This document shows, piece after piece, positions 1 to 5,386 of a stretch of DNA of 5,386 bases; the stretch's first letter is position 1; the number at the start of each line of letters is the position of its first letter. Position numbers and translations under genes: made by a program. The stretch is from Nitrospirota bacterium (lineage in GTDB: Bacteria > Nitrospirota > Nitrospiria > Nitrospirales > Nitrospiraceae): the NCBI GenBank assembly GCA_020028595.1, contig JAIBHQ010000082.1, positions 1 to 5,386 of the forward strand. Direction: 5' to 3'. Below the pieces are notes generated by a model. It worked only from the letters and a program-made list of their open reading frames with translations. It was not told the DNA's origin and searched no databases.

Positions 1-608
1 TCGCCTTTGCGAGGGAGCAGGAGAATCTGGCTGATCCGGTACTCTTCGGGGAGCATGAACAGTGTCAGGTGTCGCTCGTAGTAGCGCTTCAAATCGTTCT
101 CGGACACCATCACCCCGGTCCGGATTTCCCGGTTCTCGAGGGTGAAGAGAATCAACTGCTCCTTGAGCGCTTTCTTTTCCTTGGGGTCGTCAAGGTTGAT
201 CGGCGTTCCCCGCTGCTGCAAGTCCATCGCGGTTCGCCGGATGTCCTCCTCGGACGGGTCCATGCCCTTCGTCTGCGCATGCTGCATCTGGAGCCGCCGC
301 TCGATCATGCGGGTGAGGGTCCGGTGCTCGGCCTGCTGCATCCTGGTCTGGAGCTCGGCGCCGCGGTACTGTTGCTTCAGCCGCTTGCGCTCCGGCTCCA
401 TTTCCGTTCTGAGCTCGGAGAGCATGATGACTTCCTTGTTGACGACGGCGACGATCCGGTCCGTGAGTTCCGCGGCATCAGTGTGGATCGGAAGCAGGGT
501 TGATGCTGCGGCCAGGGCGATGCCGATCAACAGCCCGGCGCCGCGACGAGGGCAGGTCCGGAGCGGCAGGGGAGGCAACTCAGCTGATGCGTGATGCTGG
601 TGAATCAT
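1..608 (-). CDS. SurA-like periplasmic chaperone / parvulin-type peptidyl-prolyl isomerase, N-terminal part (runs off left edge)
   Basis: This is an open frame of 202 codons from an ATG at 608-606 to the window edge with no stop. I read it by translating the minus strand. It begins with an export signal: basic residues R17, R21 and R22, then a hydrophobic stretch at about 24-41 (GAGLLIGIALAAASTLLP), with a likely signal peptidase I cleavage near T43-D44-A45-A46. The mature protein starts ELTDRIVAVVNKEVIMLSEL (47-66), the classic opening of SurA N-terminal chaperone domains, followed by a long charged helical region to about residue 180. Near the edge EEYRISQILLLPRKG (188-202) is the first strand of a PpiC/parvulin domain, with Q194 where the family usually has a histidine. 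SurA-type proteins escort unfolded outer-membrane proteins across the periplasm. The gene starts 10 bp after the stop of the upstream chaperone gene, so co-transcription is likely. No clear Shine-Dalgarno precedes the ATG; TTG at codon 11 is an alternative start. It could be true SurA or a one-domain paralogue, since the C-terminal half is not visible. Confidence 0.88.
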   Translation of the reverse strand, partial: MIHQHHASAELPPLPLRTCPRRGAGLLIGIALAAASTLLPIHTDAAELTDRIVAVVNKEVIMLSELRTEMEPERKRLKQQYRGAELQTRMQQAEHRTLTRMIERRLQMQHAQTKGMDPSEEDIRRTAMDLQQRGTPINLDDPKEKKALKEQLILFTLENREIRTGVMVSENDLKRYYERHLTLFMLPEEYRISQILLLPRKG

Positions 609-618
609 GGCGGAGTCT

Positions 619-1527
619 TTACGGAGTGGGCACGCCGGGCACCTGGCCGGGGGCGTCGGGAACGATTCGGGACGCATCGGCCATGCGGATGGCGGCTTTG
701 CTGCGCAGGGCCGCCAGGAATTCTTCGAACTGCTTGCGCCGCTTCTCGGCGGACAGCTCCTGCATGAGCCGTTCCCGGGCGACGTGCGCGCTTCGGGCGT
801 CCAGAGGGTCGCGGCTGGTGACCTTGACGAGCGCGAAGCCCGCCGCCACCTGGATCGGATCGCTCACGGCGCCTGGGTTCTGCGTCAGAATGGCGGCCTC
901 GATTTCCGGCGGTGCGGCGTTCTTCCGATACGGGCCCAGGTCGCCTCCTCGAAACTTCGTCGCCTGATCGATTGAGAATTTCTGGGCGAGTTTGGCGAAG
1001 TCCGCTCCCGCCTCAAGTTGCTTTTTCACATCCAGCGCCTGCATGGCGGTGGGGACGATGATTTGCGACGCGCGAATGTGTTCCGTGGCCAGCACCGCGG
1101 AGGAATGCGCCATGTAGTAGGCTTCCATCTCCTCCTGGTTCACTTGTCCGTGAGTCTTCGCCATCTCCCGCACCAGTTCGTCCAGCGCGAGCTGCTCCTG
1201 GAACCGCTGCGCCCGTTCGCGGACCTCCGTCGTCTGGTCGAGGCCAAGCCGGCGCGCTTCCTGCAGCAACAGCTCCCGCGCGATCATGTCCTCCAGAAAC
1301 TTTTTCTTGCCGCCTTCGCGTTGATAGCGGACCTGCCGGGATTCCGGCAGTTCGGCCCACCGGACGTCGAATTCGCTCTGCGTGATGGGTTTGCCGTTTA
1401 CGACGGCGAGGACGGGGGATTCATCGGACGCAGCCGGTGTGCAACCGGGCAGGCCGAGCAGCGCGCACGCCAACGCGATGCGCGCAGTGCTGAGTGCTGA
1501 GTGCCGAGTGCTGAATGATGTTTGCAC
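619..1527 (-). CDS. Lipoprotein parvulin-like (PpiC/SurA family) peptidyl-prolyl isomerase or chaperone
   Basis: This 302-residue protein has a GTG start at 1527-1525 and a TAA stop at 621-619. Residues 1-29 form a lipoprotein signal: R8 and R16, a hydrophobic core IALACALLGL and a lipobox LPGC with Cys29 as the lipidated residue. Residue 30 is Thr rather than Asp, which by the E. coli sorting rule favours the outer membrane. The mature part opens with SPVLAVVNGKPITQSEFDVRW (37-57), typical of SurA-like N-terminal domains, then helices with a charged, coiled-coil-like pattern at about 62-140. A PpiC domain follows (about 149-238), with ADFAKLAQKFSID, GGDLGPY and GFALVKV recognisable. The usual HILV histidine is Q155 (ASQIIV), and the late GYH/GFH histidine is Ala232, so catalytic activity is doubtful and a holdase role is likelier. 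A basic C-terminal helix (about 246-275) and a Pro-rich tail end the protein. It starts 9 bp after the mfd stop, in the same frame; the nearest Shine-Dalgarno-like element is a weak GGA. The signal n-region is encoded by a 7-bp repeat array. Confidence 0.93.
   Translation of the reverse strand: MQTSFSTRHSALSTARIALACALLGLPGCTPAASDESPVLAVVNGKPITQSEFDVRWAELPESRQVRYQREGGKKKFLEDMIARELLLQEARRLGLDQTTEVRERAQRFQEQLALDELVREMAKTHGQVNQEEMEAYYMAHSSAVLATEHIRASQIIVPTAMQALDVKKQLEAGADFAKLAQKFSIDQATKFRGGDLGPYRKNAAPPEIEAAILTQNPGAVSDPIQVAAGFALVKVTSRDPLDARSAHVARERLMQELSAEKRRKQFEEFLAALRSKAAIRMADASRIVPDAPGQVPGVPTP
1487..1514. repeat. Four tandem 7-bp repeats (GTGCTGA consensus) inside the signal-peptide codons
   Basis: On the plus strand four consecutive heptamers are visible: GTGCTGA (1487-1493), GTGCTGA (1494-1500), GTGCCGA (1501-1507) and GTGCTGA (1508-1514). 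Three are identical and one differs by one base. On the minus strand they are read as codons 5-14 of the lipoprotein chaperone (FSTRHSALST), that is, the n-region of its signal peptide. The 7-bp period is not a multiple of three, so the peptide does not repeat cleanly. The array lies right after the mfd/chaperone junction, the same kind of position as the heptamer arrays upstream of mfd. Confidence 0.85.
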
Positions 1528-1536
1528 AGTGTCCGA

Positions 1537-4500
1537 TTAGGCTGATGGAACGGGCTTTTTGGTATCACAGACAGCGAGCGTTTGCAAGACAGCGGTCAGT
1601 TCGGGAAACACCGAGGCCCAATCCGGCTTCGGCATCTGCACGTCAAAGGAGAGGGGCGAGCGCAGACGGAATCGCCGCGGATACCGGTCCATGATCTGCC
1701 GGATCCCCCCCTCCGGGACGGCGGCGTTGGGATCGAAGGTGAACGCGACGGTGGGCGGCGGCCCCGGTTTGACCTCCACCTGCGCCAGCCGGAGCGTCTG
1801 CGCCAGCATCCGGACCTGCATGACTTCGAAGAGCCGCTCCACCGGGTCGGGGAGGGTGCCGTAGCGATCCTGAATCTCTCCGTGCAGCAGGGCCAAATCG
1901 CCCACCTGGCGGCAGGACGAGAGCCGTTTGTAGAGCGACAGGCGTTGATGGGAGTCGCCGACGTAGTCTTCCGGAATGAAGGCCGAGACGTTCAGGTGCA
2001 GCGTCGGCTCCGGGTCGTCTTCGACCACGGTCCCCTTGATCTGTTGAACCGCGTGTTCGACCATCTTGAGGTACAGATCCAGCCCGATCGCCGCGATGTG
2101 CCCCGACTGTTGCCTGCCCAGGAGATTGCCGGCGCCGCGGATTTCCATGTCGGCGGCGGCGATCCGGAATCCCGAACCCAGTTCCGTGAATTCCTGAATG
2201 GCCACGAGCCGCTTCTGCGCGTCGGGGGTCAGCTCGCCCTCTTCCGGGGTCAGGAAGTAGGCGTAGGCCTGCTGGCCGGACCGGCCGACGCGGCCGCGCA
2301 GCTGGTAGAGCTGCGCCAATCCAAACGTATCGGCGCGGTGCACCAGGATGGTGTTCGCGTTGGGCACGTCCAGGCCGGACTGAATGATCGCGGAAGTCAC
2401 CAGCACGTCCGCTTCGCGGCGCAAAAATTTCAGCATCACCGACTCCAGCAGGCGCTCGTCCATCTGCCCGTGGGCCATGACCATGTTCGCTTCAGGCACC
2501 AGCGCCTGGAGCCTCGCGCCCATGCGCTCCATCGTCTGGACGCGATTGTAGACGAAGAACGCCTGGCCGCCGCGGCCCAGCTCGCGGAGGAGCGCCTCCC
2601 GGATGGCGGTCTCGTGGTAGCGCAACACCTGGGTCTTGATCGCCAGGCGCCCGGCCGGTGCCGTCTCGATGATCGAGAGGTCGCGGAGGCTGGACATGGC
2701 CATCTGCAGCGTGCGCGGAATCGGCGTGGCGGTGAGCGTCAGCACGTCCACCTGCGTCCGCATCTGCTTGAGCCGCTCCTTGTGCCGGACGCCGAACCAT
2801 TGCTCCTCGTCGATGATGACCAGGCCGAGATTTCGAAATTGCACATTCTTCTGGAGCAACCGGTGCGTGCCGATGACGACGTCCACCGAGCCCGCGGCAA
2901 GGTCCTTCAGGATCGCCCTGGCCTCCCTGGCCGTCTGGAACCGCGACAGCATGGCGACACGCGCGGGGAACGGCGCGAAACGCTGGAAAAAATTGTCGTA
3001 GTGCTGCTGGGCCAGAATCGTCGTCGGCACGAGCAGGGCCACCTGACGGTTGTCCTCCACGGCCTTGAAGGCCGCGCGCATCGCGACTTCCGTCTTGCCG
3101 TAGCCCACGTCGCCGCAGACGAGGCGGTCCATGGGCCTGGGGGATTCCATGTCGCGCTTGACGTCCTCGATCGCGCGATGCTGGTCCTCCGTCTCCTCGT
3201 ACTCGAAGGCCGCTTCAAACTCGTGGGTCAGCGTGCTGTCGCCGCCGTACCCGGCGCGTTTGACCACTTCGCGGTTGGCATAGAGTTCGACCAGCTCCTG
3301 CGCCATCTCTTCGATGTCCTTCTTGACGCGGGCCGTGGTGCGCGCCCAGCTGGATCCGCCCAGCCGGTCCAGCCGCGGCACGTGGCCCTCCGCGCCGGAG
3401 TAGCGCTGGATCTGATTCAGCCGGTCGAGCGGCACATAGAGCGTGTCGCCGCCGGCGAATTCCAGGATCAGAAAATCGCTCTCGAAATCCTGAACCGACA
3501 GGCGCCGCAGGCCCCGGTAGCGGCCAATTCCGTGCTGCACGTGCACGACGAAGTCGCCCTCGCTCAGATCCTCCAGCGACGAGAGGAACGCGGCGGTCTT
3601 GCTCTTGGGCGGCGGCCGGTGGCGGGCGCCCTTGGCGAACAGTTCCTCCTCGGTGACGATCGTCAGCCGTCCGTCGGCGGACACGAAACCGGCCGACAGA
3701 TCGCCGTGCATCAGAGAGAACGGCGACTTCTGCGTGCCTGACGCGGTCCAGCGCTGCGGAGTCCAGAGCGCGGCCGGCAGATCGTGCTCGCCGAAGAGAG
3801 CCAGCAGGCGGTCCACCTGGCCGCGGCTGCGCGCCACGAGCACGACCAGGCCGCCGCTTCGCAGGCGATTCAGGATCGCCAGCGTCTCGGTAAACGGCGT
3901 GCCGCGCTGCGCCAGCCCGACACTCGCCGGCGATTGAACGGGAAAGGTGACGGCCGGCTGCCAGGAATCATCGAGCGACGCGAGCGGCGCTGTCGCCAGG
4001 CGCGGCCACGCGACGGTGAGCGCCGGGATCTCCTCCCACGTGAGAAACAACCGGGTCGGTTCCGGGTAGGGATCGCGATCGTTCTTCCCGCTGTGCCGCT
4101 CATGCGCGTCTGTGATTTCTTCCCAAAACTCGGCCGCTTTTTTGGCCAATGTCGGCGGATTCTCGAACACCAGCGCCGGCGGCGCAGCATAATAGTCCAG
4201 CAACGTCTCCAGGCCGTCGTAGACATCCGGCCCGCGCCATTCGGCATCGGGTGGGAGCGGTTCCAATCCCTTGTCCGGGCCTTCGCGACGGCCTTCGGGA
4301 TGAATCAACTCGCGGGCGGGCAGCACCCAGGCATGGTCGCGCACGGCGGTGGATTTTTGCGTGGCCTGGTCGAATAGCCGCACTGACTCGATCGTGTCGC
4401 CCAGCCATTCGAGGCGCAACGGTTCGTCGTAGGCGGTGGAATAAATGTCCATGATGCCGCCGCGGATGCTGAACTCGCCGGGAATCTCCACCACCGACGT

Positions 4501-5010
4501 TCGCCGGTAGCCGAGCCGGAGCAGGTGCGTGATCAGCGCGTCGCGCTCCATCGTGCCGCCGGGAGCGAGCCGGAGACAGGCCCCGGTGAACACGGTGCGC
4601 GGGAGCAGGCGGTGGAGCAGGGCGGGGACGGAGGTGACCAGCAGGGTGCGCTGTCCGGTCGTCAATTGGTGCAGCGTCCGCATCCGTCGCGCGACCAGTT
4701 CGACGTGGGGCGGTGTCGCTTCATAGGGCAGGGTTTCCCACTCGGGAAACAACGCGAGCGGACCGGTCGACAGCCCCAGCAGATGATGGAAGAACCGCAG
4801 GTCGTTGGACAGACGCTCGGCGGCCTCGTCCGAATCGACGACGATCAGCCAGGACCGGTCATCAGCGCGCGCCAGCAGGGTCAGCGCGAACGCCGTCGCC
4901 GAACCGTGCAGGCCGGTCAGGCAGGGCCGGTGCTTCGCGCCGCGCAGGGCGTCCAGGACCGGCTGGAGGACTGTATCCCAATGGGAAACGGTTTGACTCG
5001 CGATGGGCAT
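1537..5010 (-). CDS. mfd: Transcription-repair coupling factor Mfd (TRCF), ATP-dependent DNA translocase
   Basis: This complete 1157-residue protein has an ATG at 5010-5008 and a TAA stop at 1539-1537; E. coli Mfd has 1148 residues. Mfd binds RNA polymerase stalled at DNA lesions, pushes it off using ATP and recruits UvrA for nucleotide excision repair in the cytoplasm. In order I see a UvrB-homologous N-terminal module (about 1-230) with FPEWETLPYEATPPH (88-102), PGEFSIRGGIMDIY (177-190) and WLGDTIESVRLFD (202-214), the region that binds UvrA. Its ancestral ATP-binding loop is degenerate (GLHGSATAF, 33-41). A D3 region follows (about 355-460). A CarD-like RNA-polymerase-interacting domain spans about 483-545 (LSEGDFVVHVQHGIGRYRG), then a relay helix. 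The translocase has Walker A GDVGYGKT (633-640), Walker B DEEQ (734-737), TATPIPRT (760-767), motif V SAIIQSGLDVP (873-883) and motif VI QLRGRVGR (903-910). The TRG region (about 930-970, AQKRLVAIQEF to QQSGHI) and a C-terminal TRCF domain (about 1002-1145) complete it. It probably heads an operon with the two chaperones. There is no strong Shine-Dalgarno before the ATG. Confidence 0.99.
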   Translation of the reverse strand: MPIASQTVSHWDTVLQPVLDALRGAKHRPCLTGLHGSATAFALTLLARADDRSWLIVVDSDEAAERLSNDLRFFHHLLGLSTGPLALFPEWETLPYEATPPHVELVARRMRTLHQLTTGQRTLLVTSVPALLHRLLPRTVFTGACLRLAPGGTMERDALITHLLRLGYRRTSVVEIPGEFSIRGGIMDIYSTAYDEPLRLEWLGDTIESVRLFDQATQKSTAVRDHAWVLPARELIHPEGRREGPDKGLEPLPPDAEWRGPDVYDGLETLLDYYAAPPALVFENPPTLAKKAAEFWEEITDAHERHSGKNDRDPYPEPTRLFLTWEEIPALTVAWPRLATAPLASLDDSWQPAVTFPVQSPASVGLAQRGTPFTETLAILNRLRSGGLVVLVARSRGQVDRLLALFGEHDLPAALWTPQRWTASGTQKSPFSLMHGDLSAGFVSADGRLTIVTEEELFAKGARHRPPPKSKTAAFLSSLEDLSEGDFVVHVQHGIGRYRGLRRLSVQDFESDFLILEFAGGDTLYVPLDRLNQIQRYSGAEGHVPRLDRLGGSSWARTTARVKKDIEEMAQELVELYANREVVKRAGYGGDSTLTHEFEAAFEYEETEDQHRAIEDVKRDMESPRPMDRLVCGDVGYGKTEVAMRAAFKAVEDNRQVALLVPTTILAQQHYDNFFQRFAPFPARVAMLSRFQTAREARAILKDLAAGSVDVVIGTHRLLQKNVQFRNLGLVIIDEEQWFGVRHKERLKQMRTQVDVLTLTATPIPRTLQMAMSSLRDLSIIETAPAGRLAIKTQVLRYHETAIREALLRELGRGGQAFFVYNRVQTMERMGARLQALVPEANMVMAHGQMDERLLESVMLKFLRREADVLVTSAIIQSGLDVPNANTILVHRADTFGLAQLYQLRGRVGRSGQQAYAYFLTPEEGELTPDAQKRLVAIQEFTELGSGFRIAAADMEIRGAGNLLGRQQSGHIAAIGLDLYLKMVEHAVQQIKGTVVEDDPEPTLHLNVSAFIPEDYVGDSHQRLSLYKRLSSCRQVGDLALLHGEIQDRYGTLPDPVERLFEVMQVRMLAQTLRLAQVEVKPGPPPTVAFTFDPNAAVPEGGIRQIMDRYPRRFRLRSPLSFDVQMPKPDWASVFPELTAVLQTLAVCDTKKPVPSA

Positions 5011-5027
5011 GGGCTCTATTGCGAATC

Positions 5028-5055
5028 GTGACGGGTGATGCGTGACGGGTGACAG
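5028..5055. repeat. Left heptamer array, four GTGACNN-type units
   Basis: On the plus strand four 7-bp units run head to tail: GTGACGG (5028-5034), GTGATGC (5035-5041), GTGACGG (5042-5048) and GTGACAG (5049-5055). The array lies in the leader of mfd, ending 17 bp upstream of its ATG. It is in inverted orientation to the array at 5082-5116. Comparing bases 5027-5056 with the reverse complement of 5085-5114 gives 22 matches in 30 by hand, so a transcript through the gap could fold into a long imperfect hairpin. Confidence 0.85.
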
Positions 5056-5057
5056 GT

Positions 5058-5063
5058 AGTATA
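5058..5063 (-). promoter_or_regulatory. Possible -10 element for mfd in the AT-rich core between the heptamer arrays
   Basis: The minus strand reads TATACT here, five of six matches to the bacterial TATAAT -10 box. It lies in the only AT-rich patch of the intergenic gap (about 5056-5072), roughly 48 bp upstream of the mfd ATG. I find no good -35 hexamer at 16-18 bp spacing (candidates are GTGAGA, AGTGAG and CAGTGA), and no extended -10 TG. Position and composition are suggestive, but the match could be chance, and mfd might instead be read through from the heptose gene. Confidence 0.25.
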
Positions 5064-5081
5064 TTTCTTAGGATCGTGCTC

Positions 5082-5116
5082 TCACTGTTCACTCGTCACT
5101 TGTCACGCGTCACGGC
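5082..5116. repeat. Right heptamer array, five TCACNNN units, inverted relative to the left array
   Basis: On the plus strand the units are TCACTGT (5082-5088), TCACTCG (5089-5095), TCACTTG (5096-5102), TCACGCG (5103-5109) and TCACGGC (5110-5116). On the minus strand each reads NNNGTGA. The core TCAC is invariant while the other three positions vary. The last unit overlaps the TGA stop (5112-5110) and final codons of the heptose adenylyltransferase gene, so the array directly abuts the gene end. No T-run follows the potential hairpin in the minus-strand direction, which argues against a standard intrinsic terminator. Confidence 0.85.
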
Positions 5117-5386
5117 TTTTGGGATTTAATCCTGTCGACGAGGCTCGTGGTGGACACGTCGGGGATGAGGGGGACGGTGCGAACCATGCCGCCGCGCGCT
5201 TCGACCGACTCGCGGCCGACGATCTGCTCCGGCTTCCAGTCGCCGCCCTTGACCAGGACATCCGGCTGCAGAGCAGTGATGAGCTGCCCGGGGTCCGATT
5301 CGTCGAACAGGACGACGTAATCCACACAGGCCAATGCCGCCAGCACCTCGGCGCGCTGGCCTTGCGGGACAATAGGACGGCCGTTT
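5110..5386 (-). CDS. rfaE2: D-glycero-beta-D-manno-heptose 1-phosphate adenylyltransferase (RfaE2 / HldE C-terminal domain), 3' end only
   Basis: Only the last 92 codons are in the window; the frame is open to base 5385 and ends with TGA at 5112-5110. The readable protein starts NGRPIVPQGQRAEVLAAL, continues VDYVVLFDESDPGQLITALQ and PDVLVKGGDW, and ends VRTVPLIPDVSTTSLVDRI. These match the family signature in the C-terminal half of HldE and in stand-alone RfaE2: RPIVP..ERAE, CVDYVVLFDE, PDVLVKGGD and the terminal STT..I. The enzyme transfers AMP from ATP to heptose 1-phosphate, giving ADP-heptose for the LPS inner core, in the cytoplasm. The HxGH nucleotide-binding motif would lie upstream and is outside the window. 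I cannot tell whether this is a short single-domain RfaE2 or the tail of a bifunctional HldE kinase-adenylyltransferase. The internal GTG codon at 5346-5344 is a valine within the family alignment and not a start. mfd begins 99 bp downstream. Confidence 0.93.
   Translation of the reverse strand, partial: NGRPIVPQGQRAEVLAALACVDYVVLFDESDPGQLITALQPDVLVKGGDWKPEQIVGRESVEARGGMVRTVPLIPDVSTTSLVDRIKSQKP

Noticed and set aside
69..967. Overlapping plus-strand open frames of 120-155 codons
   Set aside because: They lie opposite the SurA-like and lipoprotein chaperone genes, whose minus-strand translations show clear signal peptides and family motifs. The plus-strand peptides are low-complexity and unrecognisable.
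1582..3741. A 719-codon plus-strand open frame antisense to mfd
   Set aside because: It is a shadow of mfd codon bias in GC-rich DNA: its peptide is rich in Arg, His, Gln, Leu and Val with no recognisable domain, and the opposite strand encodes an unmistakable full-length Mfd.
3784..5045. Several plus-strand open frames opposite the N-terminal half of mfd
   Set aside because: The peptides are Arg-rich shadows. One of them runs into the repeat array, and none resembles a known family.
5027..5116. Intrinsic terminator after rfaE2, or a CRISPR-like array
   Set aside because: The hairpin has no following T-run on the minus strand, so a classical terminator is not supported. The 7-bp units have no spacers of CRISPR size, and no cas gene is present.
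5103..5372. An 89-codon minus-strand frame overlapping the heptose gene
   Set aside because: It is the wrong frame: the neighbouring frame matches the adenylyltransferase signature, while this one is Ser/Arg-rich without motifs.
1..5386. The window length of 5386 bases equals that of the phage phiX174 genome
   Set aside because: This is a coincidence of length only. The sequence encodes chromosomal mfd, chaperone and heptose genes, with no phage genes.

Overview
The window reads as a GC-rich (by eye about 60-65% G+C), densely packed stretch of a Gram-negative bacterial chromosome. All four supported genes lie on the minus strand, so the biological reading direction is from base 5386 down to base 1. 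The order is: the 3' end of an ADP-heptose synthesis adenylyltransferase (rfaE2/hldE family), a complete mfd (transcription-repair coupling factor, 1157 codons), a complete parvulin/SurA-type chaperone with a lipoprotein signal (302 codons), and the first 202 codons of a second, exported SurA-like chaperone that runs off the left edge. A heptose pathway, a lipoprotein and two SurA-like periplasmic chaperones all point to a diderm with lipopolysaccharide. The composition, this gene order and the 7-bp repeat strings remind me of Nitrospirota or deltaproteobacteria-like lineages, but that placement is an inference from memory with only moderate confidence.

Layout: 5386-5110 is the adenylyltransferase C-terminus. 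5109-5011 is the only real intergenic gap (99 bp). It is built almost entirely from two opposed arrays of 7-bp repeats (GTGACNN on one side, its complement on the other) around an AT-rich core that carries a possible -10 box for mfd. 5010-1537 is mfd. A 9-bp gap leads to the lipoprotein chaperone (1527-619), and a 10-bp gap leads to the SurA-like gene (608 to beyond 1). The last three genes are so tightly spaced that they very probably form one transcript. No stretch over 300 bp lacks a gene, and I see no RNA gene, insertion sequence, CRISPR array or convincing intrinsic terminator.

How it fits together: the adenylyltransferase supplies activated heptose for the LPS inner core. The two chaperones would assist folding of outer-membrane proteins in the periplasm. 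Mfd is a cytoplasmic DNA-repair translocase with no obvious mechanistic link to them, so its place at the head of the chaperone operon is probably conserved gene order or shared expression. I did not find a new defence or mobile system. The most unusual material is the set of heptamer repeats at gene junctions, including one that is translated as part of a signal peptide, and the apparent loss of parvulin catalytic histidines.
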